A stretch of DNA of 64,000 nucleotides, taken from assembly GCA_038496445.1 (NCBI GenBank), contig JALMLS010000039.1, positions 1 to 64,000 on the forward strand, read 5' to 3'. The notes beneath the pieces are model-generated. The model made no database searches, was not told where the DNA came from, and worked only from the letters and a program-made list of their open reading frames with translations. The position numbers and the translations under genes were made by a program. Shown piece by piece: positions 1 through 13,002 of the stretch; within the stretch, counting starts at the first letter, position 1, and the number at the start of each line of letters is the position of its first letter. This DNA is from Trichosphaerium sp. ATCC 40318. Lineage: Eukaryota; Discosea; Flabellinia; Trichosidae.

Positions 1-3000
1 ATGCTCTTCGTGATCATAAACAACCTTTGATTCGTCACTCAGTTATCGCTCTTATTCCTGAGCTTGCTTCGTATAACCAAGAAGAGTTTAGTGCTAATTG
101 GCTTGATAAGTTTATTACATTCATTCTTCGAAGTGCAAAAAAAAAGTGATCGTAAAGTAGCTCTTAAGTCTATTGGTGAAATCGCACTTGTAAGTCAACT
201 TTTTTTTGGCTTTTGTCTTAAGGTTTGTATTGTAGGCCATCAAAGCACCTCTTGAGCCTATGTTAGATGATATTATGATTGTTGGTAAAGAATCATTAAT
301 CAATCCAAAGAAGGGAAGTACTCCTGTACGTGATAAGCAACGTTATTGATAAACCTTAACAAACTTTGATGCTTATGTTTTTCGTAAAATGAATTCTACG
401 AATTTATTGGTATGCTGGCACAAGGTACTATCTCTTTATATTGCCCCTAATGAAATAAAATTTTAACGCATTATTAGGTCTTGGAGACGCCATGGCACCT
501 CATGCAGAACCATTACTGCGTAAGTATAAAATTCGTTTTTTTGAAAAATCTTCTATTTGAATGACGCTTATACTTTTGTTCTCTAGCTATGTTCTTTGAT
601 CTGCAGTTAACAAAAACAGTTCTAAGAATGTTCTCACTTCTTATGAAGCATGTACCAACACTAAGATCTGTGATACAAGGTACAACTTACAAATCTTTAA
701 ACCAAAGTCTATACTCACTCTTTTTGAAGATCGTCTTATCAATAAGTTTAAACGAACATTGACTACAGAGCATTATGGAGTAACAACGCCAAGGAAGAAG
801 AGGAAACAAGGAGGTAAGAGAATAGTGTTTTAAGACATATTGTATCATGTGCTGAGTGTTTTCTTTTTAGCTTCTCCAATCACTTCAGCGCCAGTACCAA
901 CACCTTGGGATAATAACTCAGGAGCAATCACACAGAATACTTCACGTATAATATTCACATTGAACAGTCTCTCTGCACTTGAGTTTGATAAACCACTTGC
1001 AGAATTCGTAAAGACATGTGTTATCACATACTTGGATAATCCAAACAGGTTAGTAAAGCTTTTTTGAATTTTCTAATTTTGATTTTTTAGCAAAGTACGA
1101 CTCAGTGCTGTACAAGCGTGTATCAAGCTATTGATTGGTAATAAGCCCCTGCATTGTGGTTATTCAGCAAAGGTTATAACGGATTCACTTGAGCGATTAC
1201 TCGAAGTGGCAATGACTGACTCAAAACTGGAGGTAAAATACAATTTTTGAACAATTTGTATTATTTTTTGTTTAAGCTTCCTTTTTGTAGATTCGTTTGC
1301 GTATTCTTCGTTCTTTAGATGCTAGATACGATCCATTTCAATCTCAACCAGAGTTTCTTAAGTCACTGTACTTGTTTCTATATGATGAATCCTTGGAAGT
1401 CAGAGAAATTGTAATTGTACTCTTGGGTAGACTTGCAAAGTATAATCCAGGTTATGTCTATCCAACAGTTCGCCGTAAGCTCATCGAGCTCATCAAAGAG
1501 ATTGGTACAAACCCTACCATATCATACAACAGACATCTAATTATTGCTTCTAGAACATAACAAGGATTCTATGGCTGAGCGTACAGCTGAACACAGAGTT
1601 ACTGAATTTGGCCTTGTTATAAAGCATATGCCACAGCTTGTTTCACCATACGCTGATGCTGTACTTAATGCATTACGTCTAAAGCTAGAGAACCCTGAAT
1701 TCGATCTACAAGAGGTACAGTTCCCATCACTCGTAATAGACTCAAGGTTTTCTTATTTCTCTATTTTAGGATCAACGCGTCATCACTGAAGCCTTGGCAG
1801 CACTTGGCGATTTAGCACAAGTATCATCAAGTGTTATGAAGAAACATATATCTCCATTGCTTAAACTTGTTATTGATAATCTTCATCATCGGCATACAGC
1901 TTACAGAAGAGATGTTGCTTTTAAATCTCTTGGTCAGATTATTCAAAGCACAGGATATGTCATCAAGCCTTTCTTGGAATACCCACAACTTATGGGTATT
2001 ATCCTTGAACGTATCAAGCTAGCTGGAACTCAGTCTGAGCGTGAAGAACCTCTTCGTGTGTTGGGTATCATTGGAGCACTTGATCCTTATAAATACAAAC
2101 TGCAACAACTTCGTTTGCTTGAGGAGAAACCTTCAGGAGATTTAGAGCTTCTTCAGATTACAGAGAAGCAAATGGCAAAGCAGATTCTTAGAGGATTAAG
2201 GCCTGGTGTTGATGAGTACTATTCTGCTATTGCTCTAGTTGTACTTCTACGGTTCTTGCGTAATCCATACTCCAACCTCGCTGTTGTACGTGTCGTTTTA
2301 AGCGGTTTCCTTTAACATTTTTTTTTCTTCGTGCGATTTTTTTTTCTGATTTTTGTTTTTAGTCACAACGTGCTGTGATTCAAGCGGTCACAACAATTTT
2401 CAAGAGTCTCGGACTCAAGTGTGTAAGGTACTTGAGGTATGCGATGCCTTTGTTTGCACATGTCATGAGGGTTTGCGGTACGTTTAAAATCTATCTTTGA
2501 ACTACAGGTTTTTTTTGGAAGTCTTGTATACTGATATTCCATTTTAGGCGACTCACAGCCGGGTCTGAGAGAACTTGTATTCCAGCAATTACATATTCTT
2601 GTTCGCATTATCAAACACTATGTTAGGGACTACCTAAATGATATCCTGCAGGTACTCTAGGCGTTGACTTTTTAGTTCTTTTTCAGAACGTTCATCAAAA
2701 CTTTTAACTTATTTTTTGTCTTTTCTTTCTTACTTATTCTTGTAGCTTACCTCTGAATACTGGGATAGCCCAGAACTAGTCGTTCATGTTATTAAACTAG
2801 TTGAACAACTTTCAATCGCTTTGAGTGATGAGTTTAAACCTTGTATCACAACCCTTCTACCAAAGATGCTTGATGTTCTTAAAGATGATAGAACTGAAGG
2901 TAACAAAGGAACTCAGCAAGTCTTGCATGCTTTCTCTATATTTGGCACAAGTCTAGACGATTCAATTCATCTTGTAATACCAGCAATGGTTCGTCTATTT

Positions 3001-6000
3001 GATGGTAAAAGCGGAACATATCCTTTTGTCAAAAAAGTAGCTTTGGAGAGTATGGCGGATATGTGCGCAATACATGACTTGTATAAATTCTCTTTGGCAA
3101 TCATGCAAGCTATTGCGCGTTGCTTAGAAGTCACATCTGATTCTAATGTCATCTCAACAGCAATGAAGGTACGAGAGTCAAAAACTTGTTTTATTACATT
3201 TTTTTTCTCACTAATTTTTTTGTTAGACGTTGTGTGCTCTCGTTAGGAGCTTCGGTCAGGGTTATAAACAGTTTGTTCCTATGATACATAAAGTTATGTT
3301 TATCAAGGATATTCAAAATTCTGATTACGATGCTCTTGTGATTAAATTCATGAATTTGAAGAACGGTGAAAGACTTGAGTTTGAAGCAAAAGCAATGGTT
3401 GACGAAACAGGTTCGCTGGTTTTTTTCTCCAAGGTTTTTAAAGATTTTGGCTTATTTGTTCTTTTAGAAGAACCAGATACACGTAATGTACCAGATTACG
3501 GTGCTATTGGTGGATCTAAACCTAACGGAACAACAATGAAGCATGGTAAAGCCAATTAGCTTTTTTTCTTCGTTGTACTAATTTTTTTTTGTTTTTAGCT
3601 TGGGATACTTCTCAATGTTTCACAGACATTGATTGGCGTGAGTGGTTCCGAAAGTTATCTACTACAGTACTTTCAGAGTCTCCTTCTCCTGCACTTATGT
3701 GTTCTGCATCTGTTGCAAGTCAACATCCACCAACACTCAGGTACTTTAAAACATTAGGGTCTTCAGTTTTTTGTGAGCTTGTCTTAAGTTTATGTTAGTG
3801 AGCTTTTCAACGAAGGCTTCTTATCATGTTGGGAGCGTCTACAAGGAGACCTGAAGGAAGATTTTATTAAAAACTTGGAGACTGTACGAAAGCCTAATTT
3901 AGATCTTTGACATTTTTGATCATTTATTGTGATTTAGGCTTTGACTTCACCTAATATTCCAGCAAAGACACTTCAAGTACTCTTAGATCTTGCAGAGTTT
4001 ATGGAACACAACGAAAAGCCTCTACCAATAGACATATCTCTTTTGAGTAAACTGTCTCATCAGTGTAGTGCTTATGCTAAAGCTCTTTACTACAAGGTAT
4101 TTTAACCTTTTCCTTCGTTTACTATGCTCATGTTTTCTTTCTTTTTAGGAGATCGAGTTCAGACAAAAACCTAAAGAGACAGTCCCTGATTTGATTAATA
4201 TTTACTATGAGTTGGGTGAACATGTCGCTGCTGATGGTATTCTTGTCTACGCTCAACAAAAGTTTGGTTTGAAACCAAAGCTTGAGTGGAAAGAAAAACT
4301 TCAACGTTGGCTTGGAAGTGTTGCTGAGTATGATACTTTATTGGAGCAAGAACCAGACAACCCAGATTTGTATATTGGCCGTCTAAGAAGTCTTTCAGAG
4401 TTGGGAGACTGGGACACACTCAGCCCGGCTATACACCATGCTTGGTATGTTCACAATCTTACAATATGGTAAACTCATCTAAATCAATAATAGGGAGAAA
4501 TGGGGATCTACTAAGCATAGAGCTGATGTAGCTAGACTTGGTATAACGACAGCATTGAGTCTTGCTGACTGGAAGGTAAGAAAATTTACAAATCTTTATG
4601 TTACAGACTAAAATACAAGTGTATACCTATCACGTGATAAGGAAGAGACAAGTTTTTTTTCAATCTCTGATCCGCTTCTCTAAATTTTTTTTAGGCCATT
4701 CCTATGTTCTTGCCAGCCATTGAACAGAATTCTATTGAAGGTTGTCTGTATAGAGCCATTGTAGCTTTTAATAACAAAGAGAGTGATAAAGTAAAGCAGT
4801 TTTTATCGAAAGGCAGAGAAATCGCCTCTGCGAACTTGACAGCATTACTTGGGTATGCTTTTTTGAACATTTTAACAAGTTCACTAAACCTTACATTTAA
4901 TTCTGTAGTGAAAGTTACTCACGTGCCTATGATGTGATTGTAAAAGTACAACAAATCTCAGAAATGGAGGAAATACTTGGTTGTGAGAACGCAGGTCCTC
5001 AACGCCGCTCTGAACTCAAACAACTATGGAGAAAAAGGTAAACTAAATACCAATACTCTTGTTCTATCCACTGACTTATTTTTTAGGATTGGAGGATGTA
5101 AGCAATCTGTTGCAGTGTGGCAAGACACTTTAGCGTTACATCAACTTGTTATACCAAAGGAAGAGAACCTTGAAGTTTGGGTAAAATTCGCAGACTTGGT
5201 TCGTAAGCATCAACGTCCAAATCGTGCCATGAGGCAGCTAGGTAAACTATTAACTGGTAAAACTGCTGTCATGAAAGTATCCGATCCAATTCCTGCCGGT
5301 GGACACCCTCTGTACGTCATACCCACGAACAGTGGTTCAGAACTTGAAACAAGAGAATACTGACAACTTTTGTTTTTGATAGAGTCAAGTTCACTTACAT
5401 GAAACATTTGTGGTACCAAAGAAAGTATAGAAAATGGGCACATGATCATATGGCAAAGTATGTTAATAACTTTGATGCTGGTATCAGTCCCAAGCTAAAG
5501 GCGAAGTGCTATTCTCGTTTTGCTTCATGGCAACTTAATCTGAATTACTACAATCTTAACGAGGTTAGTTTGGGTTTTCTTTTTCAATCCTTTTCAATCG
5601 TTTACTGACAAACCTTGTTCTAGCAAATCATTCCTAAGATTATAACAAATGCAAGAAAAGCAAGAGAGAATAACGACCAGTCTCATAAAGTTTGGCATAT
5701 TTGGGCTATTGTACACTACAGGGTAAGTTGAATTGAAAAGAACTTTGCAATCGTGATTTTTTTTTTTTTCACGTGTTTTTTGTGATTTGCCAGTAATGTT
5801 CTTTTTAGGTTGTTGCTCACTATGAGAAGCGTAAAGAGAAAACTAAGATGGATAAGTTCTTGTTACCTGCTGTAACTGGATTTATTCGTTCTATTGCTCT
5901 ATCGCCTGAAGAGAATCTTCAGGATACTCTACGTCTTTTGACTTTATTCTTTAAATACGGAGGTAAACCAAAGATAACACAGGCTATGGATGACGGTATA

Positions 6001-8716
6001 GATATCATCAACCTAGACAACTGGTTGTCTGTAATGCCTCAGGTACCCTTTTTCTTTTCTTACGTATTTTCTCACATGTTTCACGTGCTTTTTTTTTGTG
6101 AGTTGTGTACACTCCTCACTCTCTTTCTCACTCTTTCTCAATAGTTGATGGCACGTATTAGTACACAACGTGAGAGTGTAAGGAACTTGATTCATAAGTT
6201 ACTTCATAAAGTCGGTCAAAAGCATCCACAGTCTCTCATCTATCCTCTTACTGTTGCTCTAAAGGTATGTCTGATTTCTTTTATCTTTTCCCATTTTTCC
6301 CCTTTCTTTTGCTCACCACGTGATAGTCTGATATCCCTGTTCGTGTTGAGGCTGCTAAAAGCATCTTGGAGAACTTGAGGAGTCATTCTTTTAAGCTTAT
6401 TGATCAAGCTATTCTTGTTTCACAAGAGCTTATTCGTGTTGCTATTCTTTGGAAAGAAAGATGGCTTAAAGGGCTTGAAGATGCTTCTCGTCATTACTAC
6501 AAAGAAAAGAACGCTGAGCGTACACTTTCTACTCTAGAAGCGCTGAACTCTATGCTTGAAAAGGGACCACAAACAGCACACGAAAAAGGTAAAAAAAAAT
6601 GAATTTTTTTTTTAAAGTGTTGTCTACCTTGATGTTGTTTGCTTCTTTTTTACTTAATTTCTTTTTAGCATTTGCTAAAGCGTTTGGGAGAGATTTGACA
6701 AAAGCTTGGGAATGTTGTAGAGAGTATAAACGCACAGGAAAATTGTCTTGCATGAACCTAGCATGGGATCTGTATTCCCACGTGTTTAGAACAATTAAGA
6801 GACAACTACAGACAGATTTTGATCATATGCATCTACAAACAGTATCTCCTATGCTACTAGCAGTAAAAAATCTTGATATATCGGTACCAGGTAACGTTAT
6901 AGAGAACCACCAGTGAAACGAAACAAAAGTTTTCTTCTTACTTATTTTTTACCATTTAGGAACTTACTCCGCATCTACCAGTGAAAAAGTCGTTCAGATT
7001 AAAGATTTGGCTCCTGTGCTGAAAGTTATTCCTTCTAAGCAGAAACCAAGAAAGCTTGTTATCCATGGTGGCGATAAAGACAGAAACTATCCATTTTTAT
7101 TGAAAGGTACCGTTTTATATCAATAACGCAACATTGTATTTTAATGTTATTTTAAAGGTCACGAAGATTTACGCCTTGATGAGCGAGTGATGCAGCTTTT
7201 CGGTTTAGTAAATAGACTACTTCAAGCAGAGTATATTACAAGACAGAATCACATTAAGATTACTACATATGCTGTTATTCCTCTTTCTCCAGATACTGGT
7301 ACTTTTTTTAACTTTTTGAATGTTGGTCAAGTTTTTTGACATTGTTGGCTTTGACTAACTAGTCTTGCTCTTTAGGATTAATTGAGTGGGTATCTGGATG
7401 TGATACATTACATGAATTGATGAAATCATACAGGAAGCAACGCAATATCGCTATTGACGCTGAGTTGACGCACATGCAACGTGCTAGTTTTGGATCAACA
7501 AATAACGCTTATTACTACAAGATGAGTACAATTCAAAAACTAGAAGTATTCCAATATGCTCTATCAAAAACAAAAGGAGATGATTTAGAGAGAATACTGT
7601 GGCTTAATAGTAAGAGTTCAGAGGTACGATGAACACAAAACGCTCATTTTCAAGCTCAAAAAGAAGACAAACACTCTTGCTTTTTTTTTTTTTTGGTTTT
7701 TGGTTTCGACTTTGTTTCAACGGTTTTATTCTTACTTTTTTTTGCCTTCTAGCAATGGATCGATAAACGTATGGTATACACTAGATCTCTTGCTACTATG
7801 TCTATGGTTGGTTATATTCTAGGATTGGGTGATCGTCATCCTAATAATCTGATGTTGAATCGAAATACTGGTATGGTTATTCATATTGATTTTGGAGATT
7901 GCTTCGAAGTCGCTATGCATCGTGAAAGGTTCAGTGAGAAAGTACCATTCCGTCTCACAAGATTATTGATAAACGCCATGGAAGTATCAGGTATCGAAGG
8001 TAACTTCAGGTCAACTTCAAATACAGTCATGAATCTTTTGAGAAACAACAAAGAAAGTATTCTTGCTGTACTCGAAGCCTTTGTATATGATCCTCTTGCA
8101 CAACTTGGATGGCTTTTACAGCGTAATGGTGGAACTGATAAGGATGATGATGGTCTTGAGACACCAGGTAGTTAAATTCTTTTGGAAGGTTAAAGTTGTT
8201 TGTACTGATTGGTTTTTTTTGTTTTAGATGGCGGTCAAAGTATGTCTGCTAAAATTGTTTCTGAGTTCAGTTGGAGTGGTACTGCAAGTGGTATAGATAG
8301 TATCGGCACAAGTGCAAACTCATTCGTAAGGTATGAACCCCAGACAAACGCGTTTTTTTTAGAAGTCTTTTGTACTTGAAGTTTTTTGTTTTCTGACTTG
8401 TTTTACTCTGTAGGGATATCCCATCACGATCAGCTCTCGAAAATTCTGTTAGAGAATATGGTATTGATATCAATCAAAAAGCACTTGAAGTTATTGACCG
8501 TATCTCAGCAAAGTTAACTGGACGTGCGTGCATAGAGTGTTGTTTTTTTTTGAAAAACTTTGCTTAACCTTGTTTTTCTTAACAGGTGATTTTGCGTCTA
8601 ATACCAGGACCCATAAACAACTTGATGTTACGGAACAAGTAGATAAACTTATATCTCAAGCTACTGATCATGAGAACTTATGCGCTGCTTACCTTGGATG
8701 GTGTCCGTACTGGTAA
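1..8716 (+). CDS. TOR: TOR serine/threonine kinase (PIKK family), 5' end outside the window
   Basis: Nutrient-sensing PI3K-related protein kinase, catalytic subunit of the TOR complexes. The window starts inside the HEAT-repeat region, roughly at human mTOR residue 270, and runs to the C terminus. About 35-40 exons are joined by short introns; examples of hand-called exons are 1770-2285, 2746-3168, 4149-4444, 5087-5311, 6669-6890, 7376-7623, 7753-8167 and 8586-8716. In order: HEAT repeats to about 3400, FAT region (about 3600-6300), FRB (ELIRVAILW in 6327-6588, then [10 protein letters not shown] in 6669-6890), kinase domain with [16 protein letters not shown] from 7158, catalytic loop [12 protein letters not shown] and [12 protein letters not shown] in 7753-8167, and a FATC tail ending [15 protein letters not shown] then TAA. 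Catalytic D, N and DFG are intact. The intron near 327-390 has no obvious AG acceptor. Assignment is secure; individual exon edges are less so. Confidence 0.97.
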
Positions 8717-8840
8717 AAAGAGGAAATAAAAAAAAAAGAACCAAAAAAAAAAAAAAAGAGATAAAAATAGAGACAACAAAAAAGTTGTAAATATCATCGT
8801 TTGTAAATAATAAAAAAGGTTATAGCAGCATATTATATGA

Positions 8841-9169
8841 TTGAAAGTTCTACAACCTAGTAAACCACGTCGTGATAGAGCCACACCTACATTTTTGGAG
8901 TTGCCACTTGAGATTTTAGCATATTCTACAACAAACCATGTTGAACACGATTCACGGCTTGTCAGACGTGTCATCTACTCTCTTCTATTTTTCATGAAGC
9001 CATTGGGTACAATGAAATTGGAGGCGACTTTAACAAAGAATTTGCTGGTGTACACGTGATTTGCCTACAAGGAACTCAAGTTACAGTTGAAGGCATTAAA
9101 GCACTCAAAGTTGTACATAGAATAGATCTTCGCAACACTGTAGTGACTAAAGGAAACAACTCCGAGTAA
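8841..9169 (+). pseudogene. Relic of an F-box/LRR gene
   Basis: An open stretch contains LELPLEILAY, which resembles the F-box start LPIELIVHII of the gene at 60727-61578. After a frame change it reads QVTVEGIKALKVVHRIDLRNTVVT, which matches the repeat unit VTDEGLKALAGVHTINL of that gene. The two similar parts lie in different frames and only one repeat remains before a TAA at about 9167-9169. I read this as a decayed paralogue left just downstream of TOR. A spliced short gene is less likely because no good intron joins the frames. Confidence 0.5.
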
Positions 9170-9794
9170 TTGTGGGACAATTCAAGGCAGTTGGCGTTGT
9201 GAGTGCAGTTGTTGGTGGTACTATAGTTGACAGTATGAAACTTCACTTCATGAACAAACATTATAGTGTAATTAGACTTTTTGGTAAATAAGGAGAGTAT
9301 GATGACTAATTCTTGTTCACGTGATATATTTTCAAACTTTAGTATGGATGTGGACAGTGTATTACCAGTTTTAGGCTGAACAAAAACAAGACGGAGTGTG
9401 AACAAAACTTATGTGAACAACCTCCGAGGAAAAGGCAAACTAAGCGGAATTAAAAAGAAACCGCTCGTCGCGTTCCATCTCTGAGCCCCTTACATACCTT
9501 GAATAGTACATGGCACATATATATCTGTTGTTAATCGCTTGTAGGGGATTCAACATACAAACTACCAAATACCTGTACCAGTTTTATCTACGGAAGAATC
9601 CAAGAGCTCAAGGTACCGCATCGTTTCGTAAATCAAACATGAAATTAAATTAAATTAAATACTGATCACATGACCTGCAAAATTAATATGTAGCGGCTAA
9701 CGTTCAGTAGCAATTATTCCGGCTACTTTGTGCTAAATAATTCAAAACGATAAAATTAGTTCTTTTCTCACGTTTTTAGTAGTTTCTACGTCAA
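9170..9794. other. Intergenic, no gene seen
   Basis: AT-rich region between the F-box/LRR relic and LRR-1. It contains one CACGTG at 9318. The minus-strand open frame over 9076-9405 is antisense to the relic and shows no recognisable features. The LRR-1 promoter must lie in its right part. Confidence 0.5.
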
Positions 9795-12763
9795 ATGCAT
9801 CGGATTACAATGAATTCGATCTTGGTTCTACTTCTAGTGATGATAAATGTATCATATGCCCAAATTGATTTCGTAACAGCATTGAGAGATGCGTACTCTC
9901 ATGACCCTTTATTTCACGTGCGTGGCTTTATTTATGTAGGTGCTATTTTTACTTACATCCCAATTTAGCCCTGCAACCATACTGGCGTGACATGCGATGA
10001 ATCCGACGCCATATGTGAAGTGTTAGTGTTAGGCTAAACGTTTGCGCTGTTGTAACTAAAAGTGGTAGGCGAATGCATGAGGACATTGATTTGAACTTGA
10101 GTGATGACGCCTTTGATGCATTGGACTCACTCACGGTTTTGTAAGAAACACTCTTTTTTGTATGTACTAAAACGCTTTTCAAGAGACCTAAGCACTGGTA
10201 GTATATCATGGACGCTTACATTTAATCCTGGAAAACTCATTAATCTTGAGAGTTTGTACGTCATCATATTGTTTTTGTTTTTTTTTGTTTCTCGTGGTAT
10301 CAAATTGTTTACACTTCAAACAGATCTCTTTTTGGTAAGTTAGGAGATACCGAGTAATGTACATACCTCACGCCTAGGAAATATTCAAAGAGTACAGCAC
10401 TCAATTCCTCCATCCATCTTACAGCTAACAAAACTCCGAGACATGTAAGTGATTGTTATTCTGACTTATTCTCTAATTATGTTTATAGAAGTATAACATT
10501 TGATTATAACATGGCAGGAACAATTCCAACTAATTTATTTACAAGTCTTACTCAACTTGAATTTCTGTAAGTACAACACAAATCACGTGTTTTTTAGAAC
10601 ACAACAAATAACTTTTTTAAGCGATTTATCACACACTGAGATTAGTGGTCCTATTCCAGATATACCTCCTGGATCTGGTTTGAAGAGCCTGTACGTTTGG
10701 ACTTAAGTCAGTTATAGTTTAATTATGTTTACTAGTTTTCTTCAGTACACCTCCATAAATGGATCAATACCCGAGCAGATATACTTAAATGGATTAGAGG
10801 ACTTGTACGTCCATGTATACTTTATTGTTCTTCTTTAACCAAACAATTCAACAGTCGCATCAGTGGTACACAATCACTGATAGATGACTTGGATGTATCA
10901 CGTTTGGTACCACCCGCATTTGAAGATATAACACACTTGTACCAATCATCAAGCATATTAAAGAGGCGCTGATTAATACTCATAGGTCTATTGACACAAA
11001 ACCTCTGGGTCAAATTCCTCAACACTTCGCAAGTTTAACTAAACTGACACATCTGTATTACTATCACGTGTGCTGTAGCAGGTTATTCCAACAACTTTTA
11101 GGAGCCTTATTGATTGTGGTTTGGAAGGAAACCTTCCTGACTTCCTTGGTAGCCTCCCTTTACAGTCTTTGTACGTTTGTTGACTATGTATATGCACTAC
11201 TATGTGATCACTTCTTAAAGATTTAAAGGGATATTGAAGATAACAAATTGAATGGCACTCTTCCAGATTGGATATTTAATATCGGTGACTTGTACATGCA
11301 CATAATTTTGAGAAGTTGGTGCTAATTCTTCCTCTAAGCCGAGCAAGCAGGAACTCGTTCTCTGGAAGTCTACCACAAATACCTTTTGACTCAAATAAGC
11401 AAGGATTCCACTTTTTGTATGTCCCCCTACTTCACTTATGCCAGACTGATTGATTTAATATTGTAGAAAGATATCGGACAACAATCTATCAGGTGATCTT
11501 CCTCCAGCTATTGGTCAATATCAACTTGAAGTGTACGAACCTTCAACCAGTTTTACTGTCTATGTAAATGACTTATTTGATAGGGACTTAAATGGAAATA
11601 TGTTCTCAGGTGGTCTTGAGCATTTACAACAAGCCAAAACTAGATTTATGTATGTAGTTGTCCTTTGATACTTAAATAGTATCTCATCTAATCTAAAGTA
11701 CGTAGTCGCCTTGCTGATAATCAATTTTCTGGATCCATTCCGATGTTTAACAAACAAGTACAAATCCACACAATGTATGTCCAAATAAGTCGTTCTATTC
11801 TAACTTATTTGTGCACAAGAGAATTGAATGGAAACAAGTTTACAGGCCCTATCACAGCGTCAACACTACAGATCAATACCAACATTTTGCTTTTGAACAA
11901 TAACTCATTTGAAGGAGAACTTCCGTTGGATAGCAATATTACTGTGCCTTATATTCAAGAACTGTACTACATGAGAAGTTTTCGACACAAAAGTAACACT
12001 TTAACTAAAAACAGTTTGTTTAGAGATTTAAGTGATAACGAATTGTATGGTCCTTTGCCTGGATACCTCAAAGATATTCCTGAACTGTTAGTGTTTGTTC
12101 AAATATCACGTGCTAAATATTGTATTTATTTAGAGATGTATCCAACAATAGATTTTGGTGTCCATCTGTTCCTTTTGAAGTCAATACCTGGTAATTTCAA
12201 TCAAAAACAACTCTCACAAACAAGACTAACACGTAATAGTGATCAATTTGATTCATTTGGTGGAAATTACTTTTGTAACGAGTCAGGAATAGCTTGTGAA
12301 ACATTGGGAAGTCTCAATTGTCCTGGAGTGTGCCGAAGCCTTCCAATCAACATCACACTTCCAGAACAAGCAATCATAGATCAACCAATAGTGATACAAG
12401 GTGATCTTAATATTGTCAGTCAGATAACAATAGCACTTCCAATTGACTATGGTACAGATGACGAAAAATTATATGGTTTACATTCCTTCAACTGTTAACT
12501 TGGAGTGATAAACGTTGTTCAATATAATTGTTTTGTTGGTACCCTCGATGATATAAAGACAGACAGGGATGACAAGTGTTTTGATGATGTTCCACAACAA
12601 AAAGACTTTGGGTATGTGCGCTACTGTGTTTTGTGCAACTAACAATTGAATTTACAGAATACTGTTTAACCTCGGCACTGACAAGTGTTCTTCACAAACA
12701 ATAATTAAATTCAGCTTTATTATCTTCACTCTCGTAAGTGTACTGTTGTACGACCTTGTATGA
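9795..12763 (+). CDS. Secreted or surface-anchored leucine-rich repeat protein (LRR-1)
   Basis: First of five paralogues. Exon 1 (9795-9917) encodes a signal peptide ending near SYAQ and the motif DFVTALRDAYSHDPLFH. Exon 2 (9969-10021) gives PCNHTGVTC, so together they form an LRR N-terminal cap like the plant LRRNT_2 type. About 18 short exons follow, most encoding one LRR (for example NGSIPEQIYLNGL, GLEGNLPDFLGSL) and most split after the second base of a Leu codon. An 11-nt microexon lies at 10324-10334. The end has a Cys cluster (NYFCNESGIACETLGSLNC), a beta-rich stretch with IVIQGDLNIVSQ, and a final hydrophobic tail that stops almost at once (TGA 12761-12763), as in GPI-anchor signals. 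The start could be the ATG at 9795 or 9810. I see no frame break. Ligand and role are unknown. Confidence 0.8.
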
Positions 12764-12865
12764 GACAATCTAGCACGAAATAAATCAGAAATTTATGTAA
12801 TTAAAAGGTGGGTTTTCGAAGGGGCGTTAGCTTCCAGCTTGATCGTTATAAGTCTAGCGTGGGGA

Positions 12866-13002
12866 TACATTCTGCTACTTGTTTTATTCTCGTGTTTACT
12901 CTTTTCGCAGAATAACACTCAACATTGGTGGTAATACGTGCTATGGATATCATATCACAAGATTCAGTTTCTTTGTATTTATTAGCTCTCTGCTAATACC
13001 TC
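12866..13002 (+). pseudogene. Orphan last exon of an LRR-family gene
   Basis: After an intron-like stretch ending in TTTTCGCAG at 12910, the sequence reads ITLNIGGNTCYGYHITRFSFFVFI. This nearly equals the last exon of LRR-2 (about 16170-16268). No matching upstream exons stand before it, so it looks like the remnant of a deleted tandem copy between LRR-1 and LRR-2. Confidence 0.6.

Noticed and set aside
9076-9405. 109-codon minus-strand frame
   Set aside because: It runs antisense to the F-box/LRR relic and has no features of its own.
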